Counted from the stretch's first letter, positions 54,737-63,572 are shown. The stretch is DNA of 64,000 bases from Gammaproteobacteria bacterium Ga0077536 (GCA_001464935.1 LNEL01000060.1:1-64000), one strand, 5' to 3'. The notes: generated from the letters alone by a model not told the origin. Translations and numbers: made by a program.

Positions 54737-54811
54737 CGCGGTCGGCGAGCGCCGGGCAGGCAGCGCGGGCCCGGCGGCGAATGGCACAAAATGACAATGA
54801 GTTGACAGCAT

Positions 54812-54839
54812 CGGGGCGGGTCAGTCGATCCCCGCCCCG
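54812..54839. terminator. Strong hairpin after the amidohydrolase operon
   Basis: CGGGGCGGG (54812-54820) and CCCGCCCCG (54831-54839) form a perfect 9-base GC stem with a 10-base loop, 76 bases after the large-subunit stop and 75 before the next ATG. It is followed by TAGAATTG rather than a T-run, so it may be a weak terminator, a transcript-stabilising stem or an operator. Confidence 0.4.
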
Positions 54840-54913
54840 TAGAATTGAACGGTCAAACATCCGCGCCCTGCCCGTCCGAGCGGCACCGGCGCCCATCACG
54901 AGGAGAGCTAACG

Positions 54914-56044
54914 ATGCACGTGGGAATGGCAGCCATCTTTCAGAACCCGGACAACGCAGCCGGGCACAGTGACTACAGCGTTTACCAGAAGGACATGAAG
55001 CTCGCGCTGATGGCCGAGTCGCAGGGCTTCGATTCGGTGTGGGGCATCGAGCATCACTTCACCGATTACACGATGATGCCCGATGTCGTCGACTTCCTGT
55101 CCTTCATCGGCGGCGCCTGCCGCAAGGTGAAGCTCGGCACGATGGTCGTCGTCTTGCCGTGGAACGATCCGATGCGCGTCGCCGAGAAGATGTCGATGCT
55201 CGACTGCATGAGCGACGGCCGTGCGCTGTTCGGCATCGGCCGCGGGTTGGCCCGCGTCGAATTCGAAGGCTTCCGCCTCAACATGGGCGACTCGCGCGAG
55301 CGCTTCGTCGAAAGCGCCGAGATGATCCTGCAAGGGCTCGAACAGGGTTACTGCGAATACGACGGCAAACACGTCAAGCAGCCGCGCGCGCGTATCCGTC
55401 CCGAGCCGTTCAAGTCCTTCAAGAACCGCACCTACGCCGCCGCCGTGTCCGCGGAGTCCTCGCAGATCATGGCCAAGCTCGGCATCGGCGTGCTGGTGAT
55501 CCCGCAGAAGCCGTGGGAAGTGCACGCGCAGGAACTGAAGGACTACAACGATCTGTTCATGCAGATGCACGGCCGCGCCGCGCCCCGTCCGCTCGTCGCC
55601 GGCTGGGTGATGTGCGACAAGGACGGCGGCAAGGCCGAAGCGATGGCCCGCCAGTACATCTCCGGCTACTGGCGTTCAGTGGTCCAGCACTACGAGATGA
55701 ACAGCAACCACTTCTCGACGACGAAGGGTTACGAGTACTACACGAACCTGAACAAGACCATCGAAGAAATGGGCATCGACGGCATGGCCGACTTCTTCAT
55801 GAACCTGCAGGTGTGGGGCACACCGGAACAGTGCTTCGAGAAGATCAAGGACATCCACTCGCGCACCGACTGCTGCGGCTTCAACGGCGTGTTCAGCTAT
55901 GCGGGCATGCCGCTCGAACTCGGCCGCTCGAACCAGGCGACCTTCGCCCGCGAAGTGCTGCCGGAACTCAAGAAGCTCGGTGAGCGCCCCGCCTTCGACA
56001 TCGAGGAAGACAAGGCCCCGGCCTTCCTGCGCGCGGTGGGCTGA
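54914..56044 (+). CDS. LLM-class flavin-dependent monooxygenase
   Basis: A 376-residue bacterial-luciferase-like TIM barrel: MHVGMAAIFQNPDN, GFDSVWGIEHHFTDYTMMPD, KLGTMVVVLPWNDPMRVAEK, GRALFGIGRGLARVEFEGF, FNGVFSYAGMPLELG near the end. The EHHF motif and the GIGRG phosphate site are those of FMNH2-dependent monooxygenases. GAGGAGAG precedes the ATG. It is followed by a cupin and a GST-fold protein on the same strand. Together with the amidohydrolase upstream it may belong to a pathway for an N-containing or aryl compound. Confidence 0.92.
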   Translation: MHVGMAAIFQNPDNAAGHSDYSVYQKDMKLALMAESQGFDSVWGIEHHFTDYTMMPDVVDFLSFIGGACRKVKLGTMVVVLPWNDPMRVAEKMSMLDCMSDGRALFGIGRGLARVEFEGFRLNMGDSRERFVESAEMILQGLEQGYCEYDGKHVKQPRARIRPEPFKSFKNRTYAAAVSAESSQIMAKLGIGVLVIPQKPWEVHAQELKDYNDLFMQMHGRAAPRPLVAGWVMCDKDGGKAEAMARQYISGYWRSVVQHYEMNSNHFSTTKGYEYYTNLNKTIEEMGIDGMADFFMNLQVWGTPEQCFEKIKDIHSRTDCCGFNGVFSYAGMPLELGRSNQATFAREVLPELKKLGERPAFDIEEDKAPAFLRAVG

Positions 56045-56153
56045 GCCACCGCCGGGGCGGTCCGCCGCCGCTGTCGTTCGATCCGCGCCCGGCAGCTGTC
56101 CCGCACTGCGCTGGCGCGAACAATTGCCGCTCATCCCACCCCGGAGCACGCAG

Positions 56154-56615
56154 ATGGCGTTACCGCAGAACATTTCCCCGATCAATCCCGAACTGATGGA
56201 CACGCTGGTGCGTGCCGGCGAACAGGAGTGGATTCCGCAGCCGATGGACCCGCAGCGCGCGTTCATCAAGGTGCTCTACACCGGCGCCGAAAGCGGTCGC
56301 TGGGCCGTGATGTTCCGCTGGCTGAAAGGCTTCACTGCCCCCCAGCACAAGCACCTGTCGGCCTCGCACACCTTCATTCTGAAGGGCAAGCTGCAGGTGC
56401 GCGACGGCACGCTGGACGCCGGCGACTACATCTACGAGCCCAATGGCATGATTCACGGCGCGACGACCGCGCTCGAAGACACCGAGTACCTGTTCATCTG
56501 TGACGGCCCCGTGCTGTTCTATGACGACGCCGGTTTCTGCGGTTACCTCGGCTGGGAGGAACTGCGTCGCCTGCAGGAAAACCACGCGCGCAACAAGCAG
56601 TCCGCCGCCGCCTGA
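56154..56615 (+). CDS. Cupin-domain dioxygenase-like protein
   Basis: A 153-residue single cupin resembling the 2,4'-dihydroxyacetophenone dioxygenase family. The metal-binding first motif is in APQHKHLSASHTFILKGKLQ (His-x-His and a later residue), and the second is in GDYIYEPNGMIHGA with His. Such enzymes use Fe(II) to cleave a carbon-carbon bond. The start MALPQNISPINPELMDTL is typical. It lies 109 bases after the LLM gene and 10 before the GST-like gene. Confidence 0.85.
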   Translation: MALPQNISPINPELMDTLVRAGEQEWIPQPMDPQRAFIKVLYTGAESGRWAVMFRWLKGFTAPQHKHLSASHTFILKGKLQVRDGTLDAGDYIYEPNGMIHGATTALEDTEYLFICDGPVLFYDDAGFCGYLGWEELRRLQENHARNKQSAAA

Positions 56616-56625
56616 GCGATGCGAC

Positions 56626-57789
56626 ATGAGTGACGAGGGCCAGACCCCCTACGTCAGTTTCAGGGTCGATTCGACCCCGGCGCCGGCAGGCCACTATCGC
56701 CTGCTCGGCGCCGACGTCTCCTATTACACGGCGAAGATCGACGCCTGGCTCGCCTACAAGCGCATTCCCTGCCGGCGCGAACTCGCGACGCGTGCGCGCT
56801 TCGAGCAGGACATCCTGCCGCGGGTGGGCTATCCGGTGATCCCGGTGCTGCTGACGCCCGACAACGCGGTGCTGCAGGACACGACGGACATGATCGACGC
56901 GCTCGAAGCGCGGCACCCGTCGCCTGCCACCGTCCCGTCGTCGGCAGCGGGCCGCTTCCTCTGCTATGTGTTCGAACTGTTCTGCGACGAATGGATCAAG
57001 ATGCCGGCGCTGCATTACCGCTGGCAATACGACCGCGAATTCGCCGCGCTCGAATTCGGGCGCAACAACGATCCGGACCTCGACCTCGACGCGCAGCGCG
57101 CGATCGGGGCGAAGATCGCGCGTCGTTTCAGCGGCTGGCTCGGGCCGCTCGGCATCACCGCCGACACGGCGCCGGCCGTCGAAGCCGACTACCTGCAGCT
57201 GCTCGCCCTGCTGGACGCCCATTTCGCGCACGCGCCGACCCTGCTCGGCGGCCCCCCGAGCCTCGCCGATTTCGCGCTCTACGGGCCCTTGCATGCGCAT
57301 CTGCTGCGCGATCCGAACTCGGGCGCCGTGATGCGCGCGCGGGCGCCGCGCGTCGTGCAGGTTCTCGAACGACTGCGGGCCGTGCCCGCGGCGAGCGAGA
57401 CGCTGCCCTTTGCCAGCGCCACGCTGCCCGCGACGTTCTGGCCGATCATGGCACTGCTGGCGCGCGACTACGTCCCCATCCTGCTCGCCCAGCACACGGC
57501 TCTCCAGCGCTGGCTCGCAGACGCGCCGCCCGGCGCGGTCCCGCGCGACCTGGGGCGGCATGCCGTCGTGCTCGGGCGTGGCACGTCCCACGAGGTGCGC
57601 GCGGAACGCGCCCTCTTCACCTACGACAGCTGGATGCTCCAGCGCGCGCTCGACGTCTACGCCGGCGCCAACGCGCGCGACCGCGCCGACATCGAGCAGT
57701 GCTGTGCACTGGCCGGCACCGGAGCCCTGCTCGGGCTCCACTTCGAACACAGGCTGCGCCGCGAACACTGTCGCCTGGTGCACGGCTGA
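56626..57789 (+). CDS. GST-fold protein with extended C-terminus
   Basis: A 387-residue protein with a glutaredoxin/GST N-terminal domain (about 22-105: YRLLGADVSYYTAKIDAWLA, cis-Pro in GYPVIPVLLTPD, and DTTDMIDALE) and a longer-than-usual helical C-terminal region with LADFALYGPLHAHLLRDP. A canonical GST is about 210 residues; the extra 170 residues are unassigned. It starts 10 bases after the cupin stop and so belongs with it. It may bind glutathione or act as a dehalogenase or isomerase; no catalytic residue is clear. Confidence 0.82.
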   Translation: MSDEGQTPYVSFRVDSTPAPAGHYRLLGADVSYYTAKIDAWLAYKRIPCRRELATRARFEQDILPRVGYPVIPVLLTPDNAVLQDTTDMIDALEARHPSPATVPSSAAGRFLCYVFELFCDEWIKMPALHYRWQYDREFAALEFGRNNDPDLDLDAQRAIGAKIARRFSGWLGPLGITADTAPAVEADYLQLLALLDAHFAHAPTLLGGPPSLADFALYGPLHAHLLRDPNSGAVMRARAPRVVQVLERLRAVPAASETLPFASATLPATFWPIMALLARDYVPILLAQHTALQRWLADAPPGAVPRDLGRHAVVLGRGTSHEVRAERALFTYDSWMLQRALDVYAGANARDRADIEQCCALAGTGALLGLHFEHRLRREHCRLVHG

Positions 57790-57929
57790 GGCCACTGCCG
57801 CCGCGGGTGCCACGGCGCCCAGCGCCCAGCGCCCGCCCCGTGCCAGGGACGCACCCGGCGCAACGGCTAAAGTCGGTTCAACGGGCTGCCGTTACAGCAA
57901 GGCATGTTCGTCTGCCGGAAAAAGATAAC

Positions 57930-58823
57930 GTGAGCACCCCCGCGAAAGCGCTACCCCAACTCTCGCCCGCGGCACGGATTGCCCAAACGCTGATCGACGA
58001 TCTGTCGCCGATCGTCTCGCCACCCGACGTCTGTCTGAAGGTCAACGCGCTGCTGCAGGACGAGCGCGCTTCGATCGAGGACTTCGCGGCGGTCGTGATC
58101 CGTGATCCGGGTCTCACTGCGCGCCTGCTGCGGCTCGTCAACAGCCCGTACTACGGCATGCCGTCACGCGTGGACACCGTGTCGCGCGCGGTGATGCTGG
58201 TCGGGATGGCGGAATTGCAGAAGCTGGTGTGTTCGATCTGTGCGGTCGAAGCCTTCTCGCGGCTCTCGAGCGCCGTCACCAACATGAATTCGTTCTGGCG
58301 CCATGGCGTCTACACCGGGCTCATGGCCCAGGCGATCGCCAAGCGCCTGCGCGTGCTGCATCCGGAGCGGCTGTTCGTCGCCGGGCTGCTGCACGACATC
58401 GGGACCCTGCTGATCAACCGCCGCTATCCGGAAATCGCCGAAGAAACGATCCGCGCCTCGCGCGGTGACGAGCACATGCTGCGCGCGCTCGAACAGCAGG
58501 AGCTCGGCTTCGATCATTCCCAGCTCGGCGGCATGATGCTGACGAACTGGCGTCTGCCGGTGACGATCGCTGACGCCATCGGCTGGCATCACGCGCCGGA
58601 TCAGGCCGAGCACGCCCCGGTCGACGCGGCGATCCTGAACGTCGCGGATACGATAGCGAACTACTCCGGCACGGGAAGCTTCTGCGAGATGGTCGCCCCG
58701 CAGGGCGACTTCGACCGCATGGTGTTCACCAAGCTCGGGCTGCCGATCGACTTCGACGCCGATCAGTTGATGGACGAAGTGGATCGGCAGTTCGTCGAGA
58801 CCATCTACCTGCTGGTGACCTGA
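57930..58823 (+). CDS. HDOD-domain signalling protein
   Basis: A 297-residue HDOD protein: SPPDVCLKVNALLQDE, DFAAVVIRDPGLTARLLRLV, NSPYYGMPSRVDTVSRAVML, and an HD-like LFVAGLLHDIGTLLINRRYP with HH in GWHHAPDQAE. HDOD proteins regulate c-di-GMP, motility or stress responses, and are usually non-enzymatic. It starts with GTG at 57930 behind AAAGAT, a weak site; the N-terminus fits homologues. Its stop lies within a hairpin shared with the convergent cytochrome gene. Confidence 0.88.
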   Translation: MSTPAKALPQLSPAARIAQTLIDDLSPIVSPPDVCLKVNALLQDERASIEDFAAVVIRDPGLTARLLRLVNSPYYGMPSRVDTVSRAVMLVGMAELQKLVCSICAVEAFSRLSSAVTNMNSFWRHGVYTGLMAQAIAKRLRVLHPERLFVAGLLHDIGTLLINRRYPEIAEETIRASRGDEHMLRALEQQELGFDHSQLGGMMLTNWRLPVTIADAIGWHHAPDQAEHAPVDAAILNVADTIANYSGTGSFCEMVAPQGDFDRMVFTKLGLPIDFDADQLMDEVDRQFVETIYLLVT

Positions 58824-58837
58824 GCGCGTGCGCTCAG
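58820..58837. terminator. Shared hairpin overlapping two stop codons
   Basis: CTGAGCGC (58820-58827) and GCGCTCAG (58830-58837) are perfect inverted arms around GT. The TGA of the HDOD gene (58821-58823) lies in one arm. The TGA of the minus-strand cytochrome gene (58834-58836) lies in the other. It may end transcription from both sides. Confidence 0.5.
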
Positions 58838-59316
58838 TCGGCTGCGCAGTTGGCAGCCGGGACGAGGCGATACTGCTCGTGGCAGCCCACACAGCCGGCG
58901 GTGACCTTGGCCAGCGCCGGCAGCAGTTCGCGCGGCCGGCCGCCTTCACGGCTCAGGTCGGCCAGATCGTCGAAAGCCGCGTGCGTCGCCCGGCCGAGCT
59001 TCACGAAATCATGCGGCAGGCCAGACGGATGCGCATGCTGGTGCGCGTGCCCCTTGCCTTCGACCTGCCCCGTCATCGCGCTGCCGACGGCCTCGGCGCG
59101 TGCCGTCAGCGCCTCGAAATCCCGTTCGGCGAGCGCCAGGTGAATCCCGTGCAGCGCGCCGAGTAGTTGCCGCATCTCGCTGTGCAGCGTGTCGCGCGTC
59201 GCGTCGTTGACACACAGGCCGATGGTCTCGCTCGCGGACGCAGCGACCGGCCAGGCTCCGAAGACTGCCAGCGCGAGCAACCAGGCGTGCGCCTTGACCC
59301 GCCGCGCTGCGCGCAT
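58834..59316 (-). CDS. Exported c-type cytochrome
   Basis: A 160-residue protein with a signal peptide (WLLALAVFGAWPVAASA) and one heme-binding motif near the C-terminus (AGCVGCHEQYRL, CxxCH). The helical body with the heme at the end resembles class II cytochromes c. The His-rich GKGHAHQHAHPSGLPHDF in the middle is unusual and could bind metal. The ATG shares a base with the stop of the upstream rhodanese gene, suggesting co-translation and a periplasmic redox role linked to sulfur chemistry. Confidence 0.85.
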   Translation of the reverse strand: MRAARRVKAHAWLLALAVFGAWPVAASASETIGLCVNDATRDTLHSEMRQLLGALHGIHLALAERDFEALTARAEAVGSAMTGQVEGKGHAHQHAHPSGLPHDFVKLGRATHAAFDDLADLSREGGRPRELLPALAKVTAGCVGCHEQYRLVPAANCAAD

Positions 59317-60188
59317 CAGGCCTGCGCTCCCAGCGTCAGCGGCAGCGCCGGATCGGCGACCCATTCCATCATCGAGCCATCATAGACCGCGATGTCCGGA
59401 TGACCTGCCTGGGTCAGCGCCAGCGCATCCATCGTCGCCGAGATTCCACCGCCGCAGTAACAGATCACGCGCGGCTTCGCGAAGGCGCCGACCGCCTCGA
59501 ACAGCGGTTTCAGTTTCGCACCGGGCATGAACGTGCCGTCGTCGGCGTTGATCAGCGTGTCGTAGAACACGTTGACGCTGCCGGGAATGTGGCCGGGGCG
59601 CCCGTACATGTTCTTCTCGCCGGTATACACGGCTGGCGACAGCGCGTTGATCGTGCAGACCGCCGGGTCCTTGATCGCGTGCAGCATGTCATCGCGGTTG
59701 GCCCACAGCCGGGGACGCGGCCGCGGCGTGAGGACCGCTGGCGCGAACGTGGCGGGGGTGGTGCTCGTGGCGCGCCCTTCGCGTTGCCACTTCGCGAAGC
59801 CGCCGTCGAGCACGGCGCACGCATCGAAGCCGACCGAGCGGAACATCCACCACAGGCGCGTTGCCCACATCGGACTGCCGGTGCTGTAGATCACCACCCG
59901 GCTGCCGTCACCGATGCCATGCGCACCGGCCAGTTCGCAGAAGCGCGCGGCCGACGGCATCGTGAAACGCACCGCCGAGGCCTGGTCCGAGAATTCGCCG
60001 ATCAGATCGATGAACTGCGCGCCAGGCAAGTGCGCTTCGTCGAATTTCGCGCGCCCGCTCTCCGTCGTGTAGCCGGGGCCGTCGGTGTTGACGTGAAGAA
60101 AGACGGTGGCGTCGAGCAGGCGCAGATCGGGCGCGCCGAGTTCGCCGGCCAGCCATTCGGTGGAGACGAGCAGTCCGGGCATGGTCAT
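59316..60188 (-). CDS. Sulfurtransferase with two rhodanese domains
   Basis: A 290-residue tandem rhodanese: an inactive first domain (LRLLDATVFLHVNTDGPGY, AHLPGAQFIDL) and a catalytic second one with the persulfide cysteine in ICYCGGGISATMDALAL (CGGGIS loop). It resembles thiosulfate or 3-mercaptopyruvate sulfurtransferases; the loop does not decide which. It has no signal peptide. It is the first gene of a pair with the c-type cytochrome and is divergent from the amidase. Confidence 0.9.
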   Translation of the reverse strand: MTMPGLLVSTEWLAGELGAPDLRLLDATVFLHVNTDGPGYTTESGRAKFDEAHLPGAQFIDLIGEFSDQASAVRFTMPSAARFCELAGAHGIGDGSRVVIYSTGSPMWATRLWWMFRSVGFDACAVLDGGFAKWQREGRATSTTPATFAPAVLTPRPRPRLWANRDDMLHAIKDPAVCTINALSPAVYTGEKNMYGRPGHIPGSVNVFYDTLINADDGTFMPGAKLKPLFEAVGAFAKPRVICYCGGGISATMDALALTQAGHPDIAVYDGSMMEWVADPALPLTLGAQA

Positions 60189-60206
60189 CGATTGTCCTCC
60201 TGGGCG

Positions 60207-60266
60207 GTCGATTGCTTCGATTCGGGGATTGACACATCAATCGCGTGGTCGCTACGGTCAATCGAC
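60207..60266. promoter_or_regulatory. Nested inverted repeats and promoter between rhodanese and amidase
   Basis: GATTGA-CACA-TCAATC (60227-60242) is a perfect inverted repeat. It is framed nearly concentrically by GTCGATTG (60207-60214) and CAATCGAC (60259-60266). Toward the amidase, TTGACA (60229-60234) with TACGGT (60253-60258) after 18 bases makes a plausible promoter, whose -35 box overlaps the inner repeat. A repressor bound here would control both divergent genes. Confidence 0.5.
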
Positions 60267-60322
60267 ATACAAACCCAATCGTCGCGTCCGCGCAAGGGCG
60301 CATTGATCCGGAGGGAAGCGGG

Positions 60323-61828
60323 ATGGCCGTGAAACGCAAAGCAGGCGGCTTCGAGCTCGAGGAAGCTACGATCGCAGGTATTCACCGCGCGATGCGGGCC
60401 GGCAAAGTGACGGCGCGCGAACTCGTCAACGGCTACCTGAAGCGGATTCGCCGTTACGACCAGCAGGGCCCGGCGCTGAACTCGGTGGTGACGCTGAACG
60501 GCAAGGCCCACGCGCGGGCCGGCGCGCTCGACGAAGCGCTGGCGGCCACCGGCAAGCTGCAGGGGCCGTTGCACGGCATCCCCGTCCTGCTGAAGGACAA
60601 CATCGACACCGCCGACATCCCGACCAGCTACGGCAGTGTCGCCTTCGGCAACCATCATCCGGCGCGCGACGCGACCGTCGTCGACCGTTTGCGCGCCGCG
60701 GGCGCGATCGTGCTCGGCAAGACCACGCTGCCCGATTTCGCGACCTCGTGGTGGGCGTATTCCTCGCGCAGCGGCGAAACGCGCAATCCGTACGACACCA
60801 CCCGCGATCCGGGCGGCTCCAGCGCGGGCACCGGCGCGGCGATCGCGGCGAACTTCGCGACCGTCGGCCTCGGCACCGACTGCGGCGGCTCCGTGCGGGT
60901 GCCGGCGTCGCACTGCAATCTCGTCGGCATCCGCTCGACACCGGGGGTCGTCAGCCGGGCCGGCAGTTCCCCACTGGTGTTCTTTCAGGACACCGTCGGC
61001 CCGATGGCCCGCACGGTGCGCGATGCCGTCACCGTGTTCGACGTCATCGCCGGCTACGATCCGAACGACAGCCTGACGGTCAATCATGCGATCGCGCGGC
61101 CGCCGAAGCGCTATACCGAAGTGCTGGATCGCGACGGCCTCAAGGGCGCGCGGCTGGGCCTTGTAACGAACGCGCTCGGCAGCGATCGCGATCCGCACGC
61201 CGAGCCCGTCAACGGGCTCGTGCGCGAAGCAGTGGTCTCGATGGCTGCCGCCGGCGCTGCGATCATGGAAGTCCAGATCCCGGACCTTGCGCTGCACCTG
61301 CGCGACACGTCGATGTACGTGAACTGTTCGCGGCACGATCTCGATGCGTTTCTCGCCGCTCAGCGCGAAGCGCCCGTGCGCTCGCTGCAAAAGATCTTCG
61401 ACACGCGGCAATACCACCCGATGCTCGATCTGCTCGAGGCCTGCGTCGTCGGCCCGGCACTGCCGGAATACGATCCGCAGTACTTCCGTCGCCTCGCCGC
61501 GCGCGAACTGTTTCAGCGCCAGATCGTGAACCTGATGGCCGCCCATCGCCTCGACGCGCTGATATTCCCCGACGTGCAGGTCGTGCCGCCGACCCGCGAG
61601 CAGATCAACAGCAAGGTCTGGACCACGCTGACCTACCCGACGAACACGCTGATCGCCTCACAGGCCTGGCTGCCCGCGATCACCGTGCCCGCGGGGCTCG
61701 CCGACGAGCGCCTGCCCGTCGGCCTCGAAATGGTCGGCAAGCCCTACGACGAACCAACGCTGTTCCGCCTTGCGTTCGCGTTCGAGCAGTTGACCGGGCA
61801 TCGACGGGCGCCGGTGCTCGTGGACTGA
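60323..61828 (+). CDS. Amidase-signature family hydrolase
   Basis: A 501-residue amidase. The Lys-cisSer-Ser triad is visible: the lysine in VLLKDNIDTADIP, the cis-serine in DPGGSSAGTGAAIAANF, and the nucleophilic serine in GTDCGGSVRVPASH. AS enzymes cut amides, from glutamyl-tRNA to aryl amides. The length and the AGSS-loop details are those of the general amidase group rather than GatA. The ATG at 60323 follows GGAGGGAAG. It has no signal peptide. The control region upstream has strong inverted repeats, suggesting inducible expression. Confidence 0.92.
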   Translation: MAVKRKAGGFELEEATIAGIHRAMRAGKVTARELVNGYLKRIRRYDQQGPALNSVVTLNGKAHARAGALDEALAATGKLQGPLHGIPVLLKDNIDTADIPTSYGSVAFGNHHPARDATVVDRLRAAGAIVLGKTTLPDFATSWWAYSSRSGETRNPYDTTRDPGGSSAGTGAAIAANFATVGLGTDCGGSVRVPASHCNLVGIRSTPGVVSRAGSSPLVFFQDTVGPMARTVRDAVTVFDVIAGYDPNDSLTVNHAIARPPKRYTEVLDRDGLKGARLGLVTNALGSDRDPHAEPVNGLVREAVVSMAAAGAAIMEVQIPDLALHLRDTSMYVNCSRHDLDAFLAAQREAPVRSLQKIFDTRQYHPMLDLLEACVVGPALPEYDPQYFRRLAARELFQRQIVNLMAAHRLDALIFPDVQVVPPTREQINSKVWTTLTYPTNTLIASQAWLPAITVPAGLADERLPVGLEMVGKPYDEPTLFRLAFAFEQLTGHRRAPVLVD

Positions 61829-61855
61829 ACGGGGAGCGGGCCTCCGCCGCGCAGG

Positions 61856-63559
61856 TCAACCGGCCTCCGCGCGGCGCCGTCTCGCGTCGAGCCACCGGAA
61901 CACGAACGCATCCGGGAACTCCGCGCCGGATTCCACGTACTCGAGCACGTTCGCCGCGCCCAGCACCCATTCCATCGTTGAAGCGGCGCCGAGCGGCCCG
62001 CAGAACAGCAGGCGGTCGCCGCGCGCCAGTTCGATGTCGGGGGATGGCAGCACCGTCAGTCGACCTTCCCGCTGCAGCGCGAGCGCAATGCCGGGCACGC
62101 GTTCGTCGCGCGCCTGCGGCTGACGCAGCAGGTGGTCGAGGCGGATGGCGCGGCCGGTGGCGAGCGCGGCGACGACGGCCGGGGCCTCGGTCTCGTCGAG
62201 TTTCACTTCCCAGGTGTCCGGGGTGCGGCCACCGCATTCGAGTCCGAGACGCGAGTGCAGCGCGGACGACCAGTCTTCGTTCTGGGCGCGCACATGTTCG
62301 AGGAAGCGGCGCAGCAGCGGGTTCGTCAAATCGGCAAAAATGCGATTCACCAGCATACGGCTGGTGTCGACGATCAGGTCGACCGGGGCGACGAGGAACA
62401 GTGCATGGTTCATGTCGCGGTTCTCGCGCGCGACGATGAAGATGCGTTCGTTCGTCGCCCGGGCCGTCATGGCGATCGCGAGATTGCTGGTATCGGAATC
62501 CGTGCCGGCAATGATGCCTACAGCATCGCGACAGCCGGCGGCTTCCAGCGCCTCGCGGCTGGTGCCGACACCGATGATCGCCTGCGGTGGCGCAGCTTGC
62601 GGGTTCGGCTCGATGATGCGGGTTGCGATCCCCTCGGCCTGCAGATAGCGCGCGACCGTCGAGCCGAAGCGGCCGAAGCCACAGATCAGCCACAGCCCAC
62701 GCGGCGGCTCGAGGCGCGCCGGCAGCGGCTCGCCGGGCAGGCTGCCGAGCGCCTCGTAGAGCGCGTGCGCGCTCGGCTTGTTCAGGGCGAGCGCCAGCTG
62801 CGTCGCGAAGATTTCGAACGGATCGACGATCTCGTCGGCCGAGAACGACGGCAGTTTGGCGCGCGCCGCGTTCGAGGTCGCGCGACAGACGACCTTCAGC
62901 CGCGGGTTCAGCAGTCGCGCGGAAATCGCGGCCTCGACGTTCGCCTCGTCGTCGCGCGACATCTGGACCACGCCGCGGCAGTACGGATGACGCAGACCGG
63001 CGAGCAGCAGGCGGTTCGGATCGCGGAAATCGGCGCACAGGGCCGGCAGATCGACCCCCCAGTCCATCAACTCCAGTGCAGCAACCCGATCGGCGTCGCG
63101 CTCGATGGCGACCACGCGCATGTGCTGCTTGATCAGCATGCGCGCGATCATCTCGCCGGTTTCGCCGAAACCGCAGACGATATAGAACGGCTCGGTCAGG
63201 TGCTGCACGGCGCGACCGAAGCGCTGCTCGGCGATCGCGCGGCGGAACGCAGGGTCCTGCAGCAATGCGAGTATCGCGCCGAACGCATACAGCCAGCCGA
63301 GCACCGTGATGTAAATCGACACCGTCGCCCACATGCGCTGGGCGGGCGAGAACGGATACGGAATTTCGCCGAAGCCGATTGTCGACGCCGTGTACGTGAC
63401 GAAATAGAACGCATGGAAGAAATCGAAATGCCACGGCTTGCCGGCGGCGTCGACACCCGGCATCAGCACGAGGCCACCGATGGCAATCGCGTAGACGACA
63501 ATCAGCAGCAGCAGCGGCGTGCGCATGCGCCGCAGGAACAGGAAGAACACCGTATTCAC
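61856..63559 (-). CDS. K+ channel with two RCK domains
   Basis: A 567-residue protein with two membrane segments (LLLLIVVYAIAIGGLVLM and WATVSIYITVLGWLYAFG) around a pore loop (YFVTYTASTIGFGEIPYPFS) whose filter is TIGFGE. Two Rossmann RCK/TrkA-N domains follow: FYIVCGFGETGEMIARMLIK and LWLICGFGRFGSTVARYLQA. A TrkA-C-like end closes the protein (GIALALQREGRLTVLPSPD). The channel is probably gated by ligand binding to the cytoplasmic ring. It follows the DUF6394 gene by 13 bases. Confidence 0.9.
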   Translation of the reverse strand: MNTVFFLFLRRMRTPLLLLIVVYAIAIGGLVLMPGVDAAGKPWHFDFFHAFYFVTYTASTIGFGEIPYPFSPAQRMWATVSIYITVLGWLYAFGAILALLQDPAFRRAIAEQRFGRAVQHLTEPFYIVCGFGETGEMIARMLIKQHMRVVAIERDADRVAALELMDWGVDLPALCADFRDPNRLLLAGLRHPYCRGVVQMSRDDEANVEAAISARLLNPRLKVVCRATSNAARAKLPSFSADEIVDPFEIFATQLALALNKPSAHALYEALGSLPGEPLPARLEPPRGLWLICGFGRFGSTVARYLQAEGIATRIIEPNPQAAPPQAIIGVGTSREALEAAGCRDAVGIIAGTDSDTSNLAIAMTARATNERIFIVARENRDMNHALFLVAPVDLIVDTSRMLVNRIFADLTNPLLRRFLEHVRAQNEDWSSALHSRLGLECGGRTPDTWEVKLDETEAPAVVAALATGRAIRLDHLLRQPQARDERVPGIALALQREGRLTVLPSPDIELARGDRLLFCGPLGAASTMEWVLGAANVLEYVESGAEFPDAFVFRWLDARRRRAEAG

Positions 63560-63572
63560 GGTCCGCGCCCGC

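Noticed and set aside
52478..54811. 777-residue minus-strand frame opposite the dimethylformamidase-like large subunit
   Set aside because: Antisense shadow. It is low-complexity Arg/His/Ala-rich, while the plus strand encodes a recognisable enzyme with an upstream partner and promoter.
60227..60242. FNR box in the rhodanese/amidase intergenic region
   Set aside because: TTGA and TCAA are separated by 4 bases, not the 6 needed for the FNR spacing; treated as a different operator.
61680..63434. 584-residue minus-strand frame overlapping the K+ channel in another register
   Set aside because: Arg-rich shadow frame; the neighbouring frame on the same strand gives the true channel with RCK domains.
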